From: Bacteroidota bacterium
Lineage (GTDB): Bacteria > Bacteroidota > Bacteroidia > Bacteroidales > F082
Reading direction: 5' to 3'
Length of the DNA: 32,242 nucleotides
Assembly: GCA_947505205.1 (NCBI GenBank)
Contig: CANNKD010000011.1
Span: 1 to 32,242 of the forward strand
Below are positions 16,777 to 23,872 of the stretch, piece after piece. Below the pieces are notes generated by a model. That model was not told the origin of the DNA, did no database searches, and saw only the letters and a list, made by a program, of their open reading frames with translations. Made by a program: the position numbers and the translations under genes. How positions within the stretch are numbered: position 1 is the stretch's first letter; every line of letters starts with the position of its first letter.

Positions 16777-16843
16777 AGTATTTAGGATTAAAGTATTAAA
16801 ATGTAGTGGATACCGAATTTGAATTTATATATAATTTTAGACG

Positions 16844-17293
16844 TTAGGTATTTATATAATTGTCAATTGTCAATTGTCCATTGTTTATTTGTTTGTAAAA
16901 GATATAAAAGTCGTTCTTGATCTGATCTCGGATGGTGCGGTAAACGTTGAGGATTTCATCATCAGTGCCGGTTGCATCAGCCGGATCGGTAAAACCAATA
17001 TGGATATGTTTGTTCACTTTTCCTGTGAAGATAGGACAGATTTCTTTGGCATGATCGCAAACAGTGATCACTATATCAAAGTTTTCATTTTGGAAAACAG
17101 CAATATGTGATGGTCTTTGCCGGCTGATGTCGATGAATGATTCTTTCATAACGCTGACGGCGAATCGGTTAACTTCCTTTTCCGGTTTTGTGCCTGCCGA
17201 ATATACTTCCAGTCTTGGATCAAATGACCGTAAAAATCCTTCTGCCATTTGACTTCTGCATGAATTTCCGGTACAAATAATGAGTATTTTCAT
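16844..17293 (-). CDS. arsC: Arsenate reductase ArsC, thioredoxin-coupled (LMW-PTP fold)
   Basis: A 149-residue protein from ATG at 17293, which overlaps the arsR stop as ATGA; a longer frame starting inside arsR is less likely. It reduces arsenate to arsenite using thioredoxin. The phosphatase-like P-loop is C7-TGNSC-R13, the two further redox cysteines are C79 and C86 (seven apart, as C82/C89 in the S. aureus enzyme), and the DPAD loop is at 103-106. The family normally ends near residue 135. The last dozen or so residues (NNGQLTIDNYINT) are encoded largely by an ATTGTCA tandem repeat, so the native stop seems to have been lost to an intergenic repeat. The product, arsenite, is the substrate for the downstream ArsM. 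Confidence 0.94.
   Translation of the reverse strand: MKILIICTGNSCRSQMAEGFLRSFDPRLEVYSAGTKPEKEVNRFAVSVMKESFIDISRQRPSHIAVFQNENFDIVITVCDHAKEICPIFTGKVNKHIHIGFTDPADATGTDDEILNVYRTIRDQIKNDFYIFYKQINNGQLTIDNYINT
16859..16883. repeat. 7-bp tandem repeat (ATTGTCA) within the 3' end of arsC
   Basis: About three and a half units of ATTGTCA, the last with one change (ATTGTCC). It encodes the unusual C-terminal tail of ArsC. Such CAATTGT-type repeats are usually intergenic in Bacteroidota (recalled, not checked). Confidence 0.7.
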
Positions 17294-17622
17294 TGTGTGC
17301 AGCAATTATTATTCTCGTTGCAGGAACAGCGAAAGAAATCGCTAAAAAGTTCTTGTATGGTTGCAATGCGTTTAAGATCAATACAGTAATTTACTTTTAC
17401 GCCATCGATTTCACCTTTGATAAAACCAAGTTTCTTCAATTCCTGCAGATGTTGTGACACCGTACTGCGGCTCAGAGGAATTTCATTTGAGATATCACCC
17501 GAGATGCAACTGTTAGCCGAGGCCAGAAATCGCAGGATCGAAATACGGGCAGGATGCGACAAGGCTTTGGCGAATGCAGCCAATTCCTGGTCTTTTGCTG
17601 AGAATTTTTCTTTTTTTAACAT
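17290..17622 (-). CDS. arsR: ArsR-family metalloregulator
   Basis: A 110-residue winged-helix repressor from ATG at 17622 (a TTG one codon earlier is ignored). The helix-turn-helix spans about 43-66 (ISNEIPLSRSTVSQHLQELKKLG), preceded by KALSHPARISILRFL typical of the family. The classic E. coli ELCVCDL site in the DNA-binding helix is absent. Cysteines instead occur at 39 and in a C-terminal cluster (C99, C101, C107, C108), a different As(III) site of the kind seen in other ArsR branches. It is the first gene of the ars operon and overlaps arsC by 4 bp. It probably represses its own promoter at 17641-17671 until arsenite binds. Confidence 0.93.
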   Translation of the reverse strand: MLKKEKFSAKDQELAAFAKALSHPARISILRFLASANSCISGDISNEIPLSRSTVSQHLQELKKLGFIKGEIDGVKVNYCIDLKRIATIQELFSDFFRCSCNENNNCCTQ

Positions 17623-17640
17623 CAATTATGATTTATGACG

Positions 17641-17671
17641 CAAACATATGACATATAATTGCAAAATGCAA
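17641..17671 (-). promoter_or_regulatory. Promoter and possible ArsR operator of the ars operon
   Basis: The minus strand has TATGTTTG (17648-17641), a full TAnnTTTG box, with TTG (17671-17669) 20 bases upstream as a -33 element. The start codon is 18 bases below the box. The stretch between includes CATATGACATAT-like dyads that could bind ArsR. Confidence 0.6.
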
Positions 17672-18117
17672 GTTTTATGAAAAATAATTTTAGTTTTTCG
17701 GGAACATGAAGCATTTTGTGATGTTCCTGATCTATGTAGTAATATTTTAAGGTCTTATTATTTAGAAAAACCTTGAGATAATATTGAAAATATAATGGAT
17801 CGCTTTCAAACAATTAAATCATGTTACGAAGCAGTGCGGTGGCTCGCCCCATTTATTGGGTTGGGAGCCATGAGGTTACCGACAATTATGTCTGTGCGTG
17901 TTTTAAATGCGCACCAGCATTGTGGAAAGAAAATCGACGTAGCTGCAGACTACGTCGAATGGGGAAAATATTGAAATCTTATTGCCTTATTATCAGGTAT
18001 TTATATAAAAGTCTATTGTCCCAGTCTTGCTGCCGGGCAGGCATTGTCCATTACTAATTTCCAACACAAAATAATATGCAGCCAGTTTTTATTTCATCAT
18101 ACTATATTTTTTTTTCA
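17672..18117. repeat. Intergenic region between arsR and porQ with several palindromes
   Basis: No convincing gene. Hairpins: GGAACAT/ATGTTCC (17701-17707 with 17721-17727), an imperfect GGCTC...GGGAGCC structure near 17840-17868, a perfect 9-bp stem TCGACGTAG/CTACGTCGA (17934-17958) and TGCCGGGCA at 18031-18039. A 14-base sequence, AGGTATTTATATAA, at 17995-18008 also occurs at 16846-16859 at the end of arsC. The DNA looks like a mix of intergenic repeat relics. Confidence 0.55.
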
Positions 18118-18125
18118 TACGTTTG
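18118..18125 (+). promoter_or_regulatory. -7 promoter box for porQ-recF-DUF721
   Basis: TACGTTTG matches TAnnTTTG and lies 38 bases before the porQ start. The -33 position has no clear TTTG. Confidence 0.5.
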
Positions 18126-18162
18126 TACATTGTCAATTCCGGCAAGATAAATTGAAATTTGT

Positions 18163-19212
18163 GTGAAAAGATTTTATATATTGTTTATTCTTCTCTCGTT
18201 AACTTTTTCTCATTCAATAACAGCGCAAATCGGTGGTCGTGGTGCCTATTCGTTTCTCGATGCGACGACCTCATCGCGTGTTGCAGCATTAGGTGGATCT
18301 ATGGTTCCTATCAAAGATGATGATTTACAGTTGACTTTGTTTAATCCTTCACTGATCAGTTCAGCAATGAATCAAAAACTTAGTTTATCGTATGTTGATT
18401 ATTTCGCTGACATCAATTTTGCATCCATTCAGTATGCGCATAGCTTTGATGAAATCGGGAACTTTACTGCCGGTGTTCAGTACCATAACTATGGGCAATT
18501 CGATTATACCGATGAAGCTGGTAATCTGAGTGGCTCAGAATTCGGAGCATCGGATTATGCAATCGTCATTGGCTGGGGAAGGCAACTCGATTCAAATTTC
18601 AGTATTGGAGCGAATGCGAAATTCGTTGGTTCACAGTACGAATCGTACCATTCTTATGGTATTGCGGTTGATGTAGCAGGAAGTTATATTACAAAATCAG
18701 GGTGGTTGCTTTCTCTGACTGCACGTAATATTGGAACCGAATTGAAATCATATCTGCCTCAGGAAAATAGCATGATGCCTTTCAGTATGCAGTTTGGCGT
18801 TTCAAAGCGGTTGGATCATGTTCCGTTTCGTTTCATGGCATTGTATGACCATATTCAAAAATGGGATTTAACTTATGATGAATCGGGTAATAATCAGAAT
18901 GTTGATCCGATAACCGGACTCCCAGATGCGCAAAATGGATTCGAAAAGTTCGGCGATCAGTTTATGCGGCATATCATCATCGGAACGGAATTATATATCG
19001 GCAAAAACCTGACTTTACGCGGAGGATACAATTACAAACGCCGTCAGGAACTTCAAATTCCTGAAAAGATTGGCATGGTTGGCTTTAGCTGGGGGATGGG
19101 CATTCGGATTTCGAAATTCCAGATCAATTATTCACGCTCTACTTACCATGTTGTAGGTTCGCCAAACTATCTTACGCTGAATATCAATTTGAATGATTTT
19201 ACAAAAAAATAA
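18163..19212 (+). CDS. porQ: Type IX secretion system protein PorQ
   Basis: A 349-residue outer-membrane protein. It starts at a GTG (18163) directly before a signal peptide (RFYILFILLSLTFSHSITAQ). The mature N-terminus IGGRGAYSFLDATTSSRVAALGGS is the PorQ signature, and the rest alternates like a 14-strand FadL/PorV-type beta-barrel, ending in LTLNINLNDF. In Porphyromonas, PorQ is needed for T9SS function, working with PorZ and the PorU/PorV attachment complex that removes sorting domains and links cargo to lipopolysaccharide. It therefore connects with the four sorting-domain proteins at 3481-14455. It is first in a run with recF (30-bp gap) and DUF721. Confidence 0.9.
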   Translation: MKRFYILFILLSLTFSHSITAQIGGRGAYSFLDATTSSRVAALGGSMVPIKDDDLQLTLFNPSLISSAMNQKLSLSYVDYFADINFASIQYAHSFDEIGNFTAGVQYHNYGQFDYTDEAGNLSGSEFGASDYAIVIGWGRQLDSNFSIGANAKFVGSQYESYHSYGIAVDVAGSYITKSGWLLSLTARNIGTELKSYLPQENSMMPFSMQFGVSKRLDHVPFRFMALYDHIQKWDLTYDESGNNQNVDPITGLPDAQNGFEKFGDQFMRHIIIGTELYIGKNLTLRGGYNYKRRQELQIPEKIGMVGFSWGMGIRISKFQINYSRSTYHVVGSPNYLTLNINLNDFTKK

Positions 19213-19242
19213 CAAATTGAAATTTAGTAGGTTATAGATGAT

Positions 19243-20358
19243 ATGTATTTACAAAAGCTTCAGATCAATCTGTTCAAAAACTGCGAAAATGCAGATTTAT
19301 TCTTATCTGAAAAGATAAATTGTTTCGTTGGAAACAACGGTGCCGGCAAAACCAATATCCTTGATGCCATCTATTACCTTTCGTTTTGTAAAAGCTATTT
19401 TAATGCCATCGATCAGCAGAATATCAGGCACGGTGAGGATTTTTTTGGAATCCATGGTGTGTATTACCGAAACCAGTCTGAACCTGATTTTGTGAGCTGT
19501 GTCCAGAAGAAAAACCAGAAGAAATCATTCAAATTCAATAAAAAAGAATACAACCGGTTAGCCGATCACATCGGTAAAATTCCCCTTGTGATGATTTCGC
19601 CTTATGATCGCGATTTGATTAATGAAGGTAGCGATATCCGCAGAAAATTCATCGATGGCGTCATTTCTCAGTTTGATCCCATTTACCTTGACGAACTGCT
19701 GATTTTCAACAAAGCCTTGCTTCAACGTAATACCCTGCTAAAGCAATTTGCCGAAAGCAGGTATTTTGATGCTGAGTTGCTCTCCGTTTGGGATGAACAA
19801 TTGATTCGGTCAGGACCGGTTATATTTGAAAAAAGACGTACTTTTTTGAAGGAGTTTACGCCACTTTTCGTGCATTATTATGGTGTCGTTTCACGAAATT
19901 CAGAAGTGGTTGAGATACATTATGAGTCGGCGCTGCATTTAAATTCAATGAAAGAATTGTTATCGCAGAATATTGAAAATGACAGACTTGCACGATATAC
20001 AACCTCCGGTATTCACAAAGACGATCTGCTTTTTCTGATAAAGAATTTTCCGTTGAAAAAGTTTGGATCACAAGGCCAACAGAAATCCTTTATCATCGCC
20101 ATTAAATTAGCCCAATTCGATTTCACACAAAAAGTGATGGGTTTTAAACCCATTTTACTTTTCGATGATATCTTTGATAAACTCGACGATAATCGCGTGG
20201 CACAATTAGTGGAACTCGTTGGTAATGATAACTTTGGGCAGGTTTTCATCACCGATACACAACGAAAACGTATTGAACTTTTGTTTCATGATTCAAATAT
20301 TCAACACAAAATATTTGATGTTTCTTCCGGCATAATATCAGAAAGTAAACCAGTATGA
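19243..20358 (+). CDS. recF: DNA replication and repair protein RecF
   Basis: A 371-residue SMC-like ATPase that binds gapped or single-strand/double-strand junction DNA and helps RecOR load RecA. Walker A is GNNGAGKT (30-37), the ABC signature is GSQGQQKS (275-282) and Walker B is ILLFDD (304-309) followed by IFDKLD; all are intact. Length is usual. It overlaps the DUF721 gene by 4 bp (ATGA), a pair commonly kept together in Bacteroidota. Confidence 0.97.
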   Translation: MYLQKLQINLFKNCENADLFLSEKINCFVGNNGAGKTNILDAIYYLSFCKSYFNAIDQQNIRHGEDFFGIHGVYYRNQSEPDFVSCVQKKNQKKSFKFNKKEYNRLADHIGKIPLVMISPYDRDLINEGSDIRRKFIDGVISQFDPIYLDELLIFNKALLQRNTLLKQFAESRYFDAELLSVWDEQLIRSGPVIFEKRRTFLKEFTPLFVHYYGVVSRNSEVVEIHYESALHLNSMKELLSQNIENDRLARYTTSGIHKDDLLFLIKNFPLKKFGSQGQQKSFIIAIKLAQFDFTQKVMGFKPILLFDDIFDKLDDNRVAQLVELVGNDNFGQVFITDTQRKRIELLFHDSNIQHKIFDVSSGIISESKPV

Positions 20359-20645
20359 AACAGCAGAATGAGCAACCTTTGGGAAGCATAATCAACGAGA
20401 TTTTGAAGATGTATCGCTTAGACGCCAAACTGACTGAGGTGCGTGCACTTGATTTCTGGCATAAAGTTGTCGGGGAAATGATTGCGAAACATACAGTTGA
20501 TTTATTTATCGAGCGCAAAGTGCTCTTTGTGAAGCTTGATTCAGATGCTATCCGTAACGAATTGATTTATGCTAAAAGTCTGATTGTCAAAAATATAAAT
20601 AAGGAAGCTGGATCCGATGTTATAACCGATGTGGTTTTTAGGTAA
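20355..20645 (+). CDS. DUF721/DciA-family protein
   Basis: A 96-residue protein with the DUF721 pattern: LGSIINEILKMYRLDAKL, then FWHKVVGEMIAKHT, and VLFVKLDSDAIRNEL near residues 55-70. DciA members act as loaders of the replicative helicase DnaB in bacteria lacking DnaC. In Bacteroidota the short DUF721 protein beside recF probably shares this role, but that is not proven. Translation is coupled to recF by the ATGA overlap. Confidence 0.85.
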   Translation: MKQQNEQPLGSIINEILKMYRLDAKLTEVRALDFWHKVVGEMIAKHTVDLFIERKVLFVKLDSDAIRNELIYAKSLIVKNINKEAGSDVITDVVFR

Positions 20646-20740
20646 TTGGTTTACCCTATTTCGAATCCTCATACTTGTTGAAATATAGTTTTATCCACAA
20701 ATTCTATCGAACAAATAATCGATTAATCAATCCATTTTTG

Positions 20741-20748
20741 TACTTTTG
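20741..20748 (+). promoter_or_regulatory. -7 promoter box for efp-lpxD
   Basis: TACTTTTG matches TAnnTTTG, 28 bases before the efp ATG at 20777. It lies inside an in-frame upstream extension of the efp frame, which argues that the extension is not translated. Confidence 0.55.
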
Positions 20749-20776
20749 CAGCCTTAAAAAATTAAAATACAATACT

Positions 20777-21343
20777 ATGGCTTCAGCAGGTGATATTAAA
20801 AATGGATTGATTATTGACTTTAATAATGATTTGTACGCAGTTGTTGAATTTCAACACGTAAAACCCGGTAAAGGGGCGGCTTTTGTACGTACAAAACTTA
20901 GAAATATCAGAACCGGAAAAGTGTTACCCAACACATTCCCTTCAGGCGCCAAAATCACTATTCAACGTGTTGAGAGACGAACGATGCAATTCCTTTATCA
21001 GGATGGTGACGATTACAATTTTATGAATGCTGAAACCTTTGAACAGATTGCCATTCCGAAAAATTTAATTGATGCACCTCAGTTTTTGAAAGAAGGGGAG
21101 AAGGCTGAGATTATGTATCATACAGATTCTGAGTCAGTTCTATTGTGTGAATTGCCCAATACTGTAAACCTTGTTGTTACCTACACCGAACCTGGTGAAA
21201 AGGGAAATACAGCTACCAACGCGATGAAAGAAGCAACCGTTGAAACAGGTGCTTTGGTTCGTGTTCCATTGTTTATCAATATCGGCGATAAAATCAAAAT
21301 CGATACCAAAACTTCCATCTATTCGGAGCGTGTTAAGGAATAA
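20777..21343 (+). CDS. efp: Translation elongation factor P
   Basis: A 188-residue protein from ATG at 20777, the standard EF-P length; the frame is open about 100 bp further upstream but contains a promoter box. EF-P relieves ribosome stalling at proline runs. The three OB-like domains are visible, with the loop lysine K32 in HVKPGKGAAF (equivalent to K34 of E. coli) at the tip that reaches the peptidyl-transferase centre, and the C-terminal TGALVRVPLFINIGDKIKIDT signature. How this lysine is modified cannot be told here. It is 33 bp from the lpxD-like gene and probably co-transcribed with it. Confidence 0.97.
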   Translation: MASAGDIKNGLIIDFNNDLYAVVEFQHVKPGKGAAFVRTKLRNIRTGKVLPNTFPSGAKITIQRVERRTMQFLYQDGDDYNFMNAETFEQIAIPKNLIDAPQFLKEGEKAEIMYHTDSESVLLCELPNTVNLVVTYTEPGEKGNTATNAMKEATVETGALVRVPLFINIGDKIKIDTKTSIYSERVKE

Positions 21344-21376
21344 TCTGATCATCTGTTTGAAAGTTAATATTTTACC

Positions 21377-22321
21377 ATGAAGTTTAACCCTCCGTTGAGT
21401 TTGCAACAACTCGCTTTGTTTATAAGTGCTGAATTTGAAGGGAATCCTGATTTTGTCATCAGTGGTCTGAATGAGATTCATATGGTTGAATCGGGTGATG
21501 TCACTTTTGTCGATCATCCAAAGTATTATGATAAAGCACTGAATTCCAATGCAACAACGATTATTATCAATAAAAAAGTTGATTGTCCGGAAGGAAAATC
21601 CTTGCTTTTTCATGATAAGCCTTTTGATGCATTCATTTCAATCATCCGAAAATTTAAACCATTCGAAGCCGCAACTAATTCGGTCAGTCCGAAGGCAATT
21701 ATCGGTGAAGGAACGGTTATTCAACCCGGTGCTTTTATCGGGAATTATGTGAAAATCGGCAAAAACTGTCTCATTCATGCGAATGCCAGTATTTATGATC
21801 ATTGTATTCTTGGCGACAATGTTATCATTCATTCCAATTCGGTTATTGGTGCTGATGCCTATTACTTTCAGAGGCGGCCGGAGGGTTACAAAAAATTTGA
21901 ATCCTGTGGAAGTGTCATTCTCGAAGATGACGTTGAAGTTGGCGCATTATGCAGTATTGATAAGGGAGTTACCGGAGATACAATCATATCAAAAGGAACG
22001 AAACTCGATAACCATTGTCAGGTTGGACACGACACCTTTATTGGTCAAAATTGTTTAATTGGCGCACATGCCGCCATTGCCGGCGTTACCAGAATTGAAG
22101 ATGACGTAATTTTATGGGGACGCGTTTCAATAAACAAAGACATTGTAATTGGGAAAGGAGCGGTTATCTTGGCAACATCAGGCGTAGATAAATCGATGGA
22201 AGGTGGCAAAACCTATTTTGGTGTTCCGGCTATCGAAGTGCGCAAAGCATGGCGACAAGTTGCTGCTATGCGAAAGTTGCCTGATTTACTCACTGAATTA
22301 CAGAAGAAGGTCAATTCTTAG
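21377..22321 (+). CDS. LpxD-like UDP-3-O-acylglucosamine N-acyltransferase
   Basis: A 314-residue left-handed beta-helix acyltransferase. The N-terminal domain (1-100) has the LpxD uridine-binding style (GDVTFVDHPKYYDKALNSNAT). Hexapeptide repeats run from about 103 to 270 (VIQPGAFIGNYVKIGKN, HCILGDNVIIHSNSVIG). The catalytic histidine is probably H218 in NHCQVGHDTFIG, matching H239 of E. coli LpxD. LpxD adds the N-linked acyl chain in lipid A synthesis using acyl-ACP. It is somewhat shorter than the usual 340-350 residues, and Bacteroidota often carry an extra LpxD-like copy beside efp. It may be that second copy with a different acceptor, so I leave the symbol blank. Confidence 0.85.
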   Translation: MKFNPPLSLQQLALFISAEFEGNPDFVISGLNEIHMVESGDVTFVDHPKYYDKALNSNATTIIINKKVDCPEGKSLLFHDKPFDAFISIIRKFKPFEAATNSVSPKAIIGEGTVIQPGAFIGNYVKIGKNCLIHANASIYDHCILGDNVIIHSNSVIGADAYYFQRRPEGYKKFESCGSVILEDDVEVGALCSIDKGVTGDTIISKGTKLDNHCQVGHDTFIGQNCLIGAHAAIAGVTRIEDDVILWGRVSINKDIVIGKGAVILATSGVDKSMEGGKTYFGVPAIEVRKAWRQVAAMRKLPDLLTELQKKVNS

Positions 22322-22397
22322 GTATAAAAGAAAATGCATTTCTCTTTATTATTGTTGCACAGAAAGATATTGATTTCTTTGAAAGGAGTATATCTCT

Positions 22398-23846
22398 CTA
22401 AGGAGTAATTATCTTTTCGTCAAGTGTTTCCTTGTCAGCGTAATACAAGTCCATCACCACGATGATTGCCGCGCAACCCCAGACCGGAATTGACAACTTG
22501 TCGGTGTCAAGGAAGTTATTTAAAAAGCCATGTACGAAATAACTAATCAGGGCTAAAGTCGCTGCCATGGTAATTACCCTAATCTCCATCAATTTGGCTC
22601 TGTTGTATGTCTTAATTCCGGTATAAATCATTGTTCCGACTAAAAAAATCATGATGAGCATGCCCGGCAATCCCATTTCGCTAAGTGGTCCGATGTATTC
22701 ACTGTGGGCGTTTCCTCTGTCGCCGGAGTTTGTGCTGATGATGGTTTTCTCTTTGGATCGTTGAAATGCTCCATAAACAAACTGGTAAGTCCCTGGACCC
22801 CAGCCTACGACAGGCCTTTCGTCGAAAAGTCGAAAGGCTGCCTGCCAGCGATTGATACGTTCAAGGTTTGATGCATCAGATGAAATATTTGAGATTGATT
22901 GCACATGCTCAACAAGGTCAGTAGATGAATCTTGTTTGTTTTTTTCGAGTATATCAATAATTTCACTCTGAAAGGTGATAAATATGAAAAGGACCGAAGC
23001 AAATGCAAGCACAATCCACCGGAATTTTATTTTGAAATAAACTAATATCAATACTCCCAATGAAGCAGCTAAACTAATCCAAGCGGCACGACTTAAGGAG
23101 AGAATGATAGCCATAATCAAAACGCCAACAACAATCATCACGGTTAACCTTTGATTAACTCTAAGTTTTGGATAAAACACGTATGCTATTGCGAATATCA
23201 AATACATGGCTAAGGCTGCGCCGTAGGCAGTGTGGTCATTATACAAGGGCGACATAACCCAATGTGCTGAGTCTTCGCTGAATCCAAAGCTTGCGTGTCG
23301 TGCAATGGTGTATCCAATAACGATAATCAGGGAGCAAATGTATAACCAGATAAACCAGTGAATATTTTTTAATTTTTTAAATACCAACGTGCCTACAAAA
23401 TAGGAAGGAACTACAAACCACAACCTTGACAGCAGGTACTTTATAGAAACGATGGGTAGTTCAGATGTTGCAGTAGTAATGAACATCCATATAAGCATGA
23501 CATAAATAATCACTGATATTCTGTGTTTTGCAATCTTCAAATCATAATTTCTTTCGTAGAGGAACTTTGAAATAAAGAGCAACAATACACCGAAAAGTAA
23601 GGGTTCGACCGGAAGCGAAATACTTAACCCTGAATCAAGGTTTTCAAGATTAACAGACAGAGGAATTAGAAAACTAATCAGTAGAATGACTTTCTCGAGT
23701 GAAAATACATAAAGTAGTAAAATAGCTAAAACGACCGGAAATGCAAAAATCAGGTAATTATCTTTTTTAATAACAAAGTACAAACTGAATGCAATAAAAA
23801 CTGCTGATATCAGGTAAAGCCAAGCTATTTTAGTTCGGTTTTCCAA
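22398..23846 (-). CDS. O-antigen ligase/polymerase family membrane protein (Wzy/WaaL type)
   Basis: A 482-residue protein with about 12 hydrophobic segments and one large periplasmic loop (about residues 290-400). The loop carries the Wzy_C/WaaL signatures: LSLSRAAW before it, then RINRWQAAFRLFDERPVVGWGPGTYQ and GNAHSEY. These enzymes join polysaccharide repeat units or transfer them to lipid A core. Polymerase and ligase cannot be separated by sequence alone; the flippase and Wzz-like genes upstream favour a polymerase in a Wzx/Wzy system. It is the last gene of the minus-strand operon, 26 bp after the Wzz gene, and converges on the lpxD-like gene with no obvious intrinsic terminator in the 76-bp gap. 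Confidence 0.88.
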   Translation of the reverse strand: MENRTKIAWLYLISAVFIAFSLYFVIKKDNYLIFAFPVVLAILLLYVFSLEKVILLISFLIPLSVNLENLDSGLSISLPVEPLLFGVLLLFISKFLYERNYDLKIAKHRISVIIYVMLIWMFITTATSELPIVSIKYLLSRLWFVVPSYFVGTLVFKKLKNIHWFIWLYICSLIIVIGYTIARHASFGFSEDSAHWVMSPLYNDHTAYGAALAMYLIFAIAYVFYPKLRVNQRLTVMIVVGVLIMAIILSLSRAAWISLAASLGVLILVYFKIKFRWIVLAFASVLFIFITFQSEIIDILEKNKQDSSTDLVEHVQSISNISSDASNLERINRWQAAFRLFDERPVVGWGPGTYQFVYGAFQRSKEKTIISTNSGDRGNAHSEYIGPLSEMGLPGMLIMIFLVGTMIYTGIKTYNRAKLMEIRVITMAATLALISYFVHGFLNNFLDTDKLSIPVWGCAAIIVVMDLYYADKETLDEKIITP

Positions 23847-23872
23847 GGTTTAGTTCGTTGTTGTGAATGTTT

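Noticed and set aside
17840-17880. Possible structured RNA or tRNA around GGCTCGCCCC
   Set aside because: It does not fold into a cloverleaf, and no TTCGA-type T-loop or anticodon arm can be placed.
17821-18057. Plus-strand 78-codon ORF in the arsR-porQ gap
   Set aside because: It covers palindromic repeat DNA, has no recognisable motif, and its composition (many Arg, Cys, Ser) is typical of spurious frames.
20675-20776. 34-residue N-terminal extension of EF-P
   Set aside because: EF-P begins at MASAGDIKNG, giving the standard 188 residues, and a TAnnTTTG box at 20741-20748 lies within the extension.
22322-22397. Terminator between the convergent lpxD-like and polymerase genes
   Set aside because: Only weak short dyads without a T tract are present, so no terminator is called.
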